From assembly GCF_018070565.1 (NCBI RefSeq), contig NZ_JAGPXL010000015.1:114134-178133 (forward strand): 64,000 nucleotides of DNA, written 5' to 3'. A program made the position numbers and the translations under genes. Positions 1 through 7,702 of the stretch are shown piece after piece. A model generated the notes under the pieces. It ran no database searches, was not told the DNA's origin, and saw only the letters and a program-made list of their open reading frames with translations. This DNA comes from Streptomyces sp. B93. Its GTDB lineage: Bacteria; Actinomycetota; Actinomycetes; Streptomycetales; Streptomycetaceae. Each line of letters begins with the position of its first letter. The first letter of the stretch is position 1.

Positions 1-967
1 AGGGGGTGTCGGAGACCTGGTCGAGCGGGGCGTCGACGGCGAAGCCGTGGTTGTGCGCGGTGACCTCGACCTTGCCGGTCGTACGGTCCTGCACGGGCTG
101 GTTGATGCCGCGGTGGCCGTACTTCAGCTTGTAGGTGCCGAAGCCGAGCGCGCGCCCGAGGATCTGGTTGCCGAAGCAGATGCCGAACAGGGGCGTGCCG
201 CGCTCCAGGACGCCCCGCATGACGGAGACGGCGTGGTCGGCGGTGGCGGGGTCGCCGGGGCCGTTGGAGAAGAACACGCCGTCGGGCTGGACGGCGTACA
301 CGTCGTCGACGCCGGCGGTGGCGGGCAGGACGTGCACCTCGATGCCGCGCTCGGCCATGCGGTGCGGGGTCATGCCCTTGATGCCGAGGTCGACGGCGGC
401 GACGGTGAACTTCTTCTCGCCGATGGCGGGGACGACGTACGGCTCCTTGGTGGCGACCTCCGCCGACAGGTTCGCGCCGGTCATCTCGGGGGCCTGGCGG
501 ACCTCGGCGAGCATGGTGCCCTCGTCGGGCAGCGCGTTGCCGGAGAAGATGCCGACCCGCATGGCGCCGCGCTCGCGCAGGTGCCGGGTGAGCGCGCGGG
601 TGTCGATGCCGCTGATGCCGACGACGCCCTGCGCGGCCAGTTCCTCGTCCAGGGAGCGCCGGGAGCGCCAGTTGGACGGCACGCGCGCGGGGTCGCGCAC
701 GACGTAGCCCGCGACCCAGATCCGCTTGGACTCGGGGTCCTCGTCGTTGACGCCGGTGTTGCCGACGTGCGGGGCGGTCATCACGACGACCTGGCGGTGG
801 TACGACGGGTCCGTCAGGGTCTCCTGGTAGCCGGTCATGCCGGTGGAGAACACCGCTTCGCCGAAGGTCTCCCCCACGGCCCCGTAGGCACGGCCGCGGA
901 AGGTCCGGCCGTCCTCCAGGACGAGTACGGCGGGAACCTTGGCGGTTCCCCTGGTGGAGGTCGTCAT
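1..967 (-). CDS. carA: Carbamoyl-phosphate synthase small (glutaminase) subunit, 3' end outside window
   Basis: Hydrolyses glutamine and passes ammonia to CarB for carbamoyl phosphate, the shared precursor of pyrimidines and arginine. Translating the minus strand from the ATG at 967 gives MTTSTRGTAKVPAVLVLEDG, followed by the CarA N-terminal domain (SFTGMTGYQE-like segment reading STGMTGYQETLTDPSY, then VVGISGIDTRALTRHLR). The class I glutamine amidotransferase nucleophile lies in GICFGNQILG, with Cys about residue 264 (bases 176-178). Some 322 of roughly 380 codons are present; the final His and Glu of the triad are beyond base 1. The start codon overlaps the stop of the upstream PH-like gene by 4 bp, so the two are probably translationally coupled. 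carB is expected just outside the window. Confidence 0.97.
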   Translation of the reverse strand, partial: MTTSTRGTAKVPAVLVLEDGRTFRGRAYGAVGETFGEAVFSTGMTGYQETLTDPSYHRQVVVMTAPHVGNTGVNDEDPESKRIWVAGYVVRDPARVPSNWRSRRSLDEELAAQGVVGISGIDTRALTRHLRERGAMRVGIFSGNALPDEGTMLAEVRQAPEMTGANLSAEVATKEPYVVPAIGEKKFTVAAVDLGIKGMTPHRMAERGIEVHVLPATAGVDDVYAVQPDGVFFSNGPGDPATADHAVSVMRGVLERGTPLFGICFGNQILGRALGFGTYKLKYGHRGINQPVQDRTTGKVEVTAHNHGFAVDAPLDQVSDTP

Positions 968-1524
968 CGTGCGCCTTCCGTCTTGTTGATCATGTCGTTC
1001 AGGGTGGCGACCCATGCGCCGTGCTCGGCCGCGCGGTCGGAGCGGAAGCCGGAGTCGATCAGCTTGTCGCCGTGCGCCCAGGTCACCACCAGCAGTCCGC
1101 CCTCGGTGAGGACCTTGCCCGCGATGCCCTTGTCGAGCCGGGCCTCGCGCAGCGCGGCGGCGGGGACGAAGAAGTCGGCCGCTCCGGGGCGTACGACGTC
1201 CAGTCCGGCGTCCGTCAGGGTCAGCTCGACCCGGCTGCGGGTGCCGAGGCCGTGCGCCACGATGCGGTCGAGCCACTGACCGGCGGTGGTGGAGCCGTGG
1301 TAGCGGCCCTCCATGGTCAGTCTCGCCTCGCCGGGCGTCTCCGGCGCGCTGGGCAGCTCCGGCAGGTCGCCCTGGAGGGTGCCGCGCCACTTCCAGCCCT
1401 CGCGCATCAGCCAGTAGACGAGCGCGACGAACAGTGCGAGACCGATGACCCAGCCGATCCGCGCGGCCCAGTCGGTCACTTCCGCCGATTCCTTCTCGGC
1501 GGCCAGCAGGATTACGGATGTCAC
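964..1524 (-). CDS. PH-like domain membrane protein of the pyrimidine operon
   Basis: Conserved 186-aa protein of unknown function lying between pyrC and carA. One membrane segment is visible at about residues 24-42 (RIGWVIGLALFVALVYWLM). A soluble domain follows that resembles the small bacterial PH-like fold placed here in many actinobacteria; this family assignment is from memory of the operon, not a search. It starts with GTG at 1524 inside the pyrC stop (GTGA overlap) and ends inside the carA start (ATGA overlap), so its expression is locked to both enzymes. No catalytic motif is seen. A structural or membrane-tethering role for the pathway enzymes is conceivable but untested. Confidence 0.85.
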   Translation of the reverse strand: MTSVILLAAEKESAEVTDWAARIGWVIGLALFVALVYWLMREGWKWRGTLQGDLPELPSAPETPGEARLTMEGRYHGSTTAGQWLDRIVAHGLGTRSRVELTLTDAGLDVVRPGAADFFVPAAALREARLDKGIAGKVLTEGGLLVVTWAHGDKLIDSGFRSDRAAEHGAWVATLNDMINKTEGAR

Positions 1525-2807
1525 GTGAGCTTCCCGTCGACGAGGGTGGCCTTGCCCCGCAGCCAGGTGTGCGTGACACGGCCCGGCAGCTCACGCCCCT
1601 CGTACGGGGTGTTGCGGCTGCGCGAGGCGAAGCCCGCGGGGTCCACGGAGCCACGGTATTCCGTGTCGACGAGGGTGAGGTTGGCGGGCTCACCTGCCGA
1701 GACGGGACGGCCGTGGCCCGTGGCCTGACCGATCCGGGCGGGCTTGAAGGACATCCGGTCGGCCACCCCGGCCCAGTCCAGCAGGCCCGTCTCCACCATC
1801 GTCTCCTGGACCACTGACAACGCGGTCTCCAGGCCGACCATGCCCATGGCGGCCGCGGCCCACTCGCAGTCCTTGTCCTCGTGCGGGTGCGGGGCGTGGT
1901 CGGTGGCGACGATGTCGATCGTGCCGTCGGCGAGGGCCTCGCGCAGCGCCAGCACGTCCCGCTCGGTGCGCAGCGGCGGGTTCACCTTGTAGACGGGGTT
2001 GTAGCTGCGGACCATCTCCTCCGTGAGGAGGAGGTGGTGCGGGGTGACCTCGGCGGTGACGTCGATGCCGCGCGACTTGGCCCAGCGCACGATCTCCACG
2101 GACCCGGCGGTCGACAGGTGGCAGATGTGCACGCGCGAGCCGACGTGCTCGGCGAGCAGCACGTCGCGCGCGATGATCGACTCCTCGGCGACGGCGGGCC
2201 AGCCGCCGAGCCCGAGTTCGGCGGAGACGACACCCTCGTTCATCTCGGCGCCCTCGGTGAGCCGGGGCTCCTGCGCGTGCTGGGCGACGACACCGCCGAA
2301 GGCCTTCACGTACTCCAGCGCCCGGCGCATGATCACGGCGTCGTGGACGCACTTGCCGTCGTCGGAGAAGACGGTGACCCCGGCCGCCGACTCGTGCATG
2401 GCGCCCAGCTCGGCGAGCTTCCTGCCGTCCAGGCCGACGGTGACGGCGCCGATGGGCTGCACGTCGCAGTAGCCGTGCTCCTGGCCGAGCCGGTAGACCT
2501 GCTCGACGACTCCGGCGGTGTCCGCGACGGGGAAGGTGTTGGCCATGGCGAACACGGCGGTGTAGCCACCGGAGGCGGCGGCACGGGTGCCGGTGAGGAC
2601 GGTCTCGGAGTCCTCGCGGCCGGGCTCGCGCAGATGGGTGTGCAGGTCGACCAGGCCCGGCAGCAGCACCTTGCCGTCGGCGTCGATGACCTGATCGGCC
2701 TCCGCCTTCGGGATCACGCCGACCTCGGCGATGGTCTCGCCGTCGATCAGGACGTCCTGCGCCTCGCCGCCGAGCACCTTCGCACCACGGATCAGGATCT
2801 TGCTCAT
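1521..2807 (-). CDS. pyrC: Dihydroorotase
   Basis: Cyclises carbamoyl-aspartate to dihydroorotate, the third step of UMP synthesis, in the cytoplasm. The 428-aa product has the amidohydrolase metal-site signature VDLHTHLREPG near residue 54, the downstream metal-binding HAQEP and CHLSTAGS segments, and the catalytic Asp region ATDHAPHPHEDK. Length matches class I bacterial dihydroorotases. It lies 5 bp after pyrB and overlaps the PH-like gene by 4 bp. The ATG at 2807 is preceded by an AGGAG-like site (reverse complement of 2815-2823), supporting the start. Confidence 0.98.
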   Translation of the reverse strand: MSKILIRGAKVLGGEAQDVLIDGETIAEVGVIPKAEADQVIDADGKVLLPGLVDLHTHLREPGREDSETVLTGTRAAASGGYTAVFAMANTFPVADTAGVVEQVYRLGQEHGYCDVQPIGAVTVGLDGRKLAELGAMHESAAGVTVFSDDGKCVHDAVIMRRALEYVKAFGGVVAQHAQEPRLTEGAEMNEGVVSAELGLGGWPAVAEESIIARDVLLAEHVGSRVHICHLSTAGSVEIVRWAKSRGIDVTAEVTPHHLLLTEEMVRSYNPVYKVNPPLRTERDVLALREALADGTIDIVATDHAPHPHEDKDCEWAAAAMGMVGLETALSVVQETMVETGLLDWAGVADRMSFKPARIGQATGHGRPVSAGEPANLTLVDTEYRGSVDPAGFASRSRNTPYEGRELPGRVTHTWLRGKATLVDGKLT

Positions 2808-2812
2808 GGGTC

Positions 2813-3793
2813 TTACTTCTCCTCGTTGGTGCGGGCGTGGGTGACGGCGGGCTCGTTGCCGCCCAGCAGCAGGTAGAGCACGGCCATGCGGATGGAGACG
2901 CCGTTGGCGACCTGCTCGACGACGGTGCAGCGGTCGGAGTCGGCGACCTCGGCGGTGATCTCCATGCCGCGGACCATCGGGCCGGGGTGCATCACGATGG
3001 CGTGCTCGGGCATCCGCGCCATGCGGTCGCCGTCGAGGCCGTAGCGGCGGGAGTACTCGCGCTCGGTGGGGAAGAACGCGGCGTTCATCCGTTCGCGCTG
3101 GACGCGCAGCATCATCACGGCGTCGGACTTGGTGAGCGTGGAGTCGAGGTCGTAGGAGACCTCGCAGGGCCAGGTCTCCACGCCGACCGGCACCAGGGTG
3201 GGCGGGGCGACGAGGGTGACCTCGGCGCCGAGGGTGTGCAGCAGGTCGACGTTGGAGCGGGCGACGCGGCTGTGCAGGACGTCGCCGACGATGGTGATCC
3301 GGCGCCCGGACAGGTCCTGCCCGATCCCGGCGTCCCGGCCGACCAGGCGGCGGCGCATGGTGAACGCGTCCAGCAGGGCCTGGGTGGGGTGCTGGTGGGT
3401 GCCGTCCCCGGCGTTGATGACTGCGGCGTCGATCCAGCCGGAGTTGGCCAGCCGGTACGGCGCCCCCGAGGCCCCGTGCCGGATGACCACGGCGTCGACG
3501 CCCATGGCCTCCAGCGTCTGGGCGGTGTCCTTCAGGGACTCGCCCTTGGAGACGCTGGAGCCCTTGGCGGTGAAGTTGATGACGTCCGCGGAGAGCCGCT
3601 TCTCGGCGGCCTCGAAGGAGATCCGGGTGCGGGTGGAGTCCTCGAAGAAGAGGTTGACCACGGTGCGGCCGCGCAGGGTCGGCAGCTTCTTGATGGGCCG
3701 GTCCGCGACCCGGGCCATCTCCTCGGCGGTGTCGAGGATCAGGACGGCGTCGTCGCGGGTGAGGTCGGCGGCCGAGATGAGATGACGCTGCAT
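2813..3793 (-). CDS. pyrB: Aspartate carbamoyltransferase catalytic subunit
   Basis: Condenses carbamoyl phosphate and aspartate, the committed pyrimidine step. The 326-aa protein shows the carbamoyl-phosphate loop FFEDSTRTRISFE (about residues 49-61), the K-G-S-S-V-S-K-GES segment, the HPTQALLDAFT motif and the aspartate-side HPGPMVRGMEI. No regulatory pyrI gene is seen next to it, so feedback control is probably at the level of expression through PyrR. The start is ATG at 3793. The 112-bp gap to pyrR contains no evident terminator, consistent with a single operon. Confidence 0.98.
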   Translation of the reverse strand: MQRHLISAADLTRDDAVLILDTAEEMARVADRPIKKLPTLRGRTVVNLFFEDSTRTRISFEAAEKRLSADVINFTAKGSSVSKGESLKDTAQTLEAMGVDAVVIRHGASGAPYRLANSGWIDAAVINAGDGTHQHPTQALLDAFTMRRRLVGRDAGIGQDLSGRRITIVGDVLHSRVARSNVDLLHTLGAEVTLVAPPTLVPVGVETWPCEVSYDLDSTLTKSDAVMMLRVQRERMNAAFFPTEREYSRRYGLDGDRMARMPEHAIVMHPGPMVRGMEITAEVADSDRCTVVEQVANGVSIRMAVLYLLLGGNEPAVTHARTNEEK

Positions 3794-3905
3794 CTGTCAG
3801 GCTCCGTAAGGCAGTTCGTTCGGGAGAACGGGAGATTTCGGGGCAGACGGGCGCGCCTCGGGGCGCACCGGGGCAGGCGTACGGCGGTGGCGTACGCCTC
3901 GGCTG

Positions 3906-4499
3906 CTACTGGGGGTCCGGCTTGGCGCCGAGCAGCACGGTGTCGCGACCGTCCTCCTCGGCGAGCTGGACCTTGACCGTCTCCCGCAGCGACGTGGGGA
4001 GGTTCTTGCCGACGTAGTCGGCGCGGATGGGCAGTTCGCGGTGGCCGCGGTCGACGAGGACCGCGAGCTGCACGGCGCGCGGGCGCCCGATGTCGTTCAG
4101 CGCGTCGAGGGCGGCGCGGATGGTGCGGCCGGAGAACAGCACGTCGTCGACGAGGACCACGAGACGGCCGTCGATGCCGTCACCGGGGATCTCGGTGCGG
4201 GCCAGGGCGCGCGGCGGGTGCATGCGCAGGTCGTCGCGGTACATGGTGATGTCCAGCGAGCCGCAGGGCACCTTGCGCTCGGTGATCTGCTCCAGCTTGG
4301 CGGCGAGCCGCTGGGCGAGGAAGACGCCCCGGGTCGGGATGCCGAGGAGCACCACGTCGTCGGCGCCCTTGGCGCGTTCGACGATCTCGTGGGCGATGCG
4401 GGTCAGCACCCGCGCGATGTCGGGGCCTTCGAGAACGGGCCGGGCGTCGGACGACGGCTGCGCGTCCTGCTGCCTGCCCTGCTCTTCCTGCTTGTCCAT
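3906..4499 (-). CDS. pyrR: PyrR, UMP-dependent RNA-binding regulator / uracil phosphoribosyltransferase
   Basis: First gene of the pyrimidine operon. The family senses UMP and binds pyr mRNA; many members also convert uracil and PRPP to UMP. The 197-aa protein has an unconserved acidic/Gln-rich head of about 20 residues, then the PRTase fold with LGIPTRGVFLAQRL and the PRPP loop VVLVDDVLFSGRTIRAALDAL (VDDVLFSGRT signature). ATG at 4499 is preceded by a strong AAGGAGG (plus-strand CCTCCTT 4510-4516). Immediately upstream is an RNA motif matching the PyrR-binding loop, described separately, so translational autorepression of the operon is likely. Confidence 0.97.
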   Translation of the reverse strand: MDKQEEQGRQQDAQPSSDARPVLEGPDIARVLTRIAHEIVERAKGADDVVLLGIPTRGVFLAQRLAAKLEQITERKVPCGSLDITMYRDDLRMHPPRALARTEIPGDGIDGRLVVLVDDVLFSGRTIRAALDALNDIGRPRAVQLAVLVDRGHRELPIRADYVGKNLPTSLRETVKVQLAEEDGRDTVLLGAKPDPQ

Positions 4500-4517
4500 A
4501 CGAAACGGACCTCCTTC

Positions 4518-4537
4518 TCCGCCTCACGGGACGGACC
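4518..4537 (-). promoter_or_regulatory. Putative PyrR-binding RNA hairpin in the pyrR leader
   Basis: On the minus strand the leader reads CGTCCCGTGAGGCG (plus 4520-4533). The core TCCCGTGAGGC fits the PyrR binding-loop consensus UCCNGNGAGGY, and flanking CCG/CGG plus CC/GG pairs with one bulged U form a hairpin. The loop lies only 4-5 nt before the AAGGAGG Shine-Dalgarno of pyrR, so protein binding could block the ribosome. This is the arrangement described for mycobacterial pyr operons. There is no terminator/antiterminator pair in the leader, unlike Bacillus. The motif match is direct; function is inferred. Confidence 0.7.
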
Positions 4538-4688
4538 TTAAAGGACGTCGGGATTGCGCCATCCACGGTAGCAGGCCACCACGACACCCCTGACAGCGCC
4601 CCGGATCACCCCCTCGACCGCCCCAGAACCACCCGTTCGGCCCAACCGGCGACCGATACCACGGAAGCGTCGGTGCGGACCATTCGGC

Positions 4689-4731
4689 TTGACGCGAGAG
4701 AGTAACGCTGCGTAACCTCACAGTGAGTTAC
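4689..4731 (+). promoter_or_regulatory. Presumed bldD promoter with overlapping palindrome
   Basis: TTGACG (4689-4694) and TAACCT (4713-4718), 18 bp apart, form a plausible vegetative promoter for bldD. Over the -10 box lies the near-palindrome GTAACCTCACAGTGAGTTAC (4712-4731), with half-sites TCAC and GTGA like those in BldD operators. BldD is known to repress its own gene, so this is the probable autoregulatory site. Promoter elements are judged by eye. Confidence 0.55.
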
Positions 4732-4788
4732 CAACTGCGCGGCATGGAAGACGGCCAGGCCGCGTCGACACAGTGTCCGGGGAGCTAT

Positions 4789-5289
4789 ATGTCCAGCGAA
4801 TACGCCAAACAGCTCGGGGCCAAGCTCCGGGCCATCCGCACCCAGCAGGGCCTTTCCCTCCACGGTGTCGAGGAGAAGTCCCAGGGACGCTGGAAGGCGG
4901 TCGTGGTCGGTTCGTACGAGCGTGGCGACCGCGCCGTGACCGTGCAGCGCCTTGCGGAGCTGGCGGATTTCTACGGCGTTCCGGTGCAGGAACTGCTGCC
5001 GGGCACCACCCCGGGCGGTGCCGCCGAGCCGCCGCCGAAGCTGGTCCTCGACCTGGAGCGGCTGGCCACGGTCCCGGCCGAGAAGGCGGGCCCGCTCCAG
5101 CGTTACGCGGCGACGATCCAGTCCCAGCGCGGTGACTACAACGGCAAGGTGCTGTCGATCCGCCAGGACGACCTGCGCACACTCGCCGTCATCTACGACC
5201 AGTCCCCCTCGGTCCTCACCGAGCAGCTGATCAGCTGGGGCGTGCTGGACGCGGACGCCCGCCGCGCGGTCTCCCACGAGGAGGCCTGA
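4789..5289 (+). CDS. bldD: BldD, c-di-GMP-responsive master repressor of development
   Basis: DNA-binding repressor that holds Streptomyces in vegetative growth; in the family, tetrameric c-di-GMP drives dimerisation on DNA. The 166-aa protein has an XRE-type helix-turn-helix in residues about 8-70 and a C-terminal domain carrying the c-di-GMP signature RGD (114-116), eight residues, then RQDD (125-128), exactly the RXD-X8-RXXD pattern. The ATG at 4789 was chosen because GGGGAG sits at 4779-4784; an in-frame ATG at 4723 lies in the promoter region and has no ribosome site. It is divergent from pyrR and convergent with nusB. Confidence 0.98.
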   Translation: MSSEYAKQLGAKLRAIRTQQGLSLHGVEEKSQGRWKAVVVGSYERGDRAVTVQRLAELADFYGVPVQELLPGTTPGGAAEPPPKLVLDLERLATVPAEKAGPLQRYAATIQSQRGDYNGKVLSIRQDDLRTLAVIYDQSPSVLTEQLISWGVLDADARRAVSHEEA

Positions 5290-5352
5290 CCGCTCAGGTC
5301 GGCGCCCGGAGCACGCAGAAACGTACCGCCGGGGTGCTCGGCGGCCACGAGA

Positions 5353-5395
5353 ACGCCGAAGGGGCCACAGCAGCACGCTGTGGCCCCTTCGGCGT
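5353..5395. terminator. Bidirectional terminator between bldD and nusB
   Basis: A perfect 18-bp inverted repeat (5353-5370 with 5378-5395) with a 7-nt loop sits between the converging bldD and nusB genes, 63 bp past the bldD stop and 38 bp past the nusB stop. The right side continues with a short CTTGTCTT stretch. Strength in either direction is inferred from the stem only. Confidence 0.85.
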
Positions 5396-5433
5396 CTTGT
5401 CTTCGGCTCGCGGCCGGCCCCGACCGGCCTGGA

Positions 5434-5868
5434 TCAGTCCCCGGTGCGCCGCAGCGAGGGCTTGAGGTCCTTCAGCCGGCCCAGCAGACCGTTGACGAAC
5501 GACGGCGACTCGTCCGTGGAGAACTCCTTGGCGAGCTGCACCATCTCGTCCAGCACGACCGCGTCCGGGGTCTCGTCGACCCAGATCAGCTCGTACGCGC
5601 CGAGCCGCAGGATGTTGCGGTCGACCACCGGCATCCGGTCGAGCGTCCAGCCGACGGCGTACTGGGCGATCAGTTCGTCGATCCGGGTCGCGTGCTCCGC
5701 GTAGCCCTCGACCAGCTGCATCGTGTACTCGCTCACCGGCGGCTGCCGGGTGTCGGTCCGGGACAGCCGGATCCAGTCCGCGAGGACCGTCAGGACGTCG
5801 GCACCGCGCTGGTCGCCCTCGAAGAGAATCTGGAAGGCGCGCTTGCGGGCCGTGTTGCGGGCAGCCAC
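5434..5868 (-). CDS. nusB: Transcription antitermination factor NusB
   Basis: Binds boxA RNA with S10 (NusE) and supports rRNA antitermination and processing. The 144-aa protein has the all-helical NusB fold with the N-terminal ARKRAFQILFE and the C-terminal LAKEFSTDESPSFVNGLLGRL signature. It starts with GTG at 5868, two nucleotides after the efp stop, so it is probably coupled to efp. The efp-nusB order is common in bacteria. Transcription ends at the strong stem at 5353-5395. Confidence 0.96.
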   Translation of the reverse strand: MAARNTARKRAFQILFEGDQRGADVLTVLADWIRLSRTDTRQPPVSEYTMQLVEGYAEHATRIDELIAQYAVGWTLDRMPVVDRNILRLGAYELIWVDETPDAVVLDEMVQLAKEFSTDESPSFVNGLLGRLKDLKPSLRRTGD

Positions 5869-5870
5869 GG

Positions 5871-6437
5871 TTAGCTGTTCACCCGGCCGAGGTAGTCGCT
5901 CGTACGCGTGTCGACCTTGATCTTCTCACCGGTGGTGATGAAGAGCGGGACCTGGATCTGGTGGTCGGTCTCCAGGGTGGCGGGCTTGGTGCCGCCGGTG
6001 GAGCGGTCGCCCTGCACGCCCGGCTCGGTCTCCTTGACGGTCAGCTCGACGGCGGCGGGCAGCTCGACGAAGAGCACCTCGCCCTCGTGCTGCGCGACGG
6101 TCGCGGTGAAGCCCTCGACCAGGAAGTTGGCGGCGTCGCCGACGGCCTTGCGGTCGACCATGAGCTGGTCGTAGGTCTCCATGTCCATGAAGACGAAGTA
6201 GTCGCCGTCCATGTAGGAGAACTGCATGTCGCGCTTGTCGACAGTGGCCGTCTCGACCTTGACGCCGGCGTTGAAGGTCTTGTCGACCACCTTGCCCGAG
6301 AGCACGTTCTTGAGCTTGGTGCGCACGAAGGCGGGGCCCTTGCCGGGCTTGACGTGCTGGAACTCGACGACGGACCAGAGCTGGCCGCCTTCGAGCTTGA
6401 GCACCATGCCGTTCTTGAGGTCGTTCGTGGAAGCCAC
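5871..6437 (-). CDS. efp: Elongation factor P (PGKGP-loop type)
   Basis: Stimulates peptide-bond formation at polyproline stretches on the ribosome. The 188-aa, three-beta-barrel protein begins at GTG 6437 (VASTNDLKNGM), preceded by AGGAG; an upstream in-frame extension exists but encodes the overlapping M24 gene in another frame. The domain I loop tip is KPGKGP with Lys33. In the actinobacterial EF-P subfamily with this proline-flanked loop the lysine is reported to work without modification. No epmA, epmB or rhamnosyltransferase gene is nearby, which fits. It is followed by nusB after 2 nt. Confidence 0.97.
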   Translation of the reverse strand: MASTNDLKNGMVLKLEGGQLWSVVEFQHVKPGKGPAFVRTKLKNVLSGKVVDKTFNAGVKVETATVDKRDMQFSYMDGDYFVFMDMETYDQLMVDRKAVGDAANFLVEGFTATVAQHEGEVLFVELPAAVELTVKETEPGVQGDRSTGGTKPATLETDHQIQVPLFITTGEKIKVDTRTSDYLGRVNS

Positions 6438-6483
6438 GGTTGCGGAATCTCCTGGACTGACGTGGACGACCAGAAGACACGCG

Positions 6484-7590
6484 CTACAGCGCGAGCAGCT
6501 CCTTGGTCGTGATGGTGAGTAGCTCGGGTCCGCCGTCCGCCTCGGGGCGTACGACGAGCGTGTCATCGATCCGGACACCGCCCCGGCCCGGGAGGTGGAC
6601 CCCCGGTTCGACGGTGACCGGCACGCAAGCGTCCAGTTTACCCATGGCCGTGGGGGCCAACTGAGGGTCCTCGTCGATTTCGAGCCCCACACCGTGCCCG
6701 GTGAGCGGTTGGAGCCGCTCGGCGTGCCCGGCGGAGTCCAGCACCTGACGCGCGGCACGGTCCACGTCACGGAAGGCGGCGCCCGGCGCCAGCGCCTCAC
6801 GTCCGGCGCGCTGGGCCGCGAAGACCAGGTCGTACAGCTCGATCTGCCAGTCCGCAGGGCTGGTGCCGATCACGAAGGTGCGGCCGATCTCGCAGCGGTA
6901 GCCGCGGTAGGCGGCGCCCAGGCAGACGGAGAGGAAGTCACCCTCCTCCACCCGCCGGTCGGTGGGCCGGTGGCCCCGGTGCCCGGCGTGCGGTCCGGTG
7001 GCGACGGAGGTCGGGAACGCGGGACCGTCGGCGCCGTGGTCGACCAGGCGCCGCTCCAGCTCCAGGGCGAGATGCCGCTCGGTGCGGCCCACCAGGATGG
7101 ACTCGAGGAGTTCGCCCAGCGCCTGGTCGGCGATCTCGGCGCCGATCCGCAGGCAGGAGATCTCCTCCTCGTCCTTCACCACCCTGAGCTGCTCGACCGC
7201 GCCGCCCAGGTCGGCCAGGCGCAGCCGGGGCGCGACCGAGCCGATGGCACGGTGCCGGGCGACGGTGAGGTGGTGCTCCTCCACCGCGAGCGAGTCGGCG
7301 CCCTGGGCGGTGGCGAGGTCGGCGGCGGCGACGGCCGCGTCACCTCCGGGGCCGGGCAGGGCGTGCACCCGCAGCGCCTCGTCCGGTCGCCCCTGTGTGG
7401 GGCGGTCGTCCGGCGGGCCGACGCACACCAGCAGATCCTCGCGCTTGCCCAGCAGCAGGACGGCGTTCTTGGGCGCCGCGCCCGCGAGGTAGCGCACATT
7501 GGCGGGCCGGGTGACCAGCGCCGCCGCGCTGCCACCCGCGTTGCACCGGTCCCTCAGCCGTGTCCGGCGAGCCGCGTACACCTCTGACAT
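6484..7590 (-). CDS. M24 peptidase-fold protein (PepP/PepQ-like) with altered metal ligands
   Basis: The 368-aa protein has a creatinase-like N-terminal domain (about 1-130) and an M24 pita-bread domain. In active Xaa-Pro peptidases the dimetal site is Asp, Asp, His, Glu, Glu. Aligning the segment ending in RTF gives Cys223 and Glu234 in place of the two Asp, His299 (TGHGVGLEI) and Glu328 (VEPGV) kept, and Asp342 (RIDDTLVV) for the last Glu. It may therefore be a weak or non-peptidase member, although annotation pipelines would call it Xaa-Pro aminopeptidase. The ATG at 7590 is 46 bp upstream of efp and in the same direction, so co-expression with EF-P is likely. Confidence 0.85.
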   Translation of the reverse strand: MSEVYAARRTRLRDRCNAGGSAAALVTRPANVRYLAGAAPKNAVLLLGKREDLLVCVGPPDDRPTQGRPDEALRVHALPGPGGDAAVAAADLATAQGADSLAVEEHHLTVARHRAIGSVAPRLRLADLGGAVEQLRVVKDEEEISCLRIGAEIADQALGELLESILVGRTERHLALELERRLVDHGADGPAFPTSVATGPHAGHRGHRPTDRRVEEGDFLSVCLGAAYRGYRCEIGRTFVIGTSPADWQIELYDLVFAAQRAGREALAPGAAFRDVDRAARQVLDSAGHAERLQPLTGHGVGLEIDEDPQLAPTAMGKLDACVPVTVEPGVHLPGRGGVRIDDTLVVRPEADGGPELLTITTKELLAL

Positions 7591-7702
7591 GACCCGAGCG
7601 TAAGAGCTGAACGGTGCGGGCGCCGGTCGGGAACGGCCGAGTGGGGGGCACCCGGGGTGCCCGGGGCGGCTGGCGCCGCGTGGGACCCTGGGTGCGGCCC
7701 GG

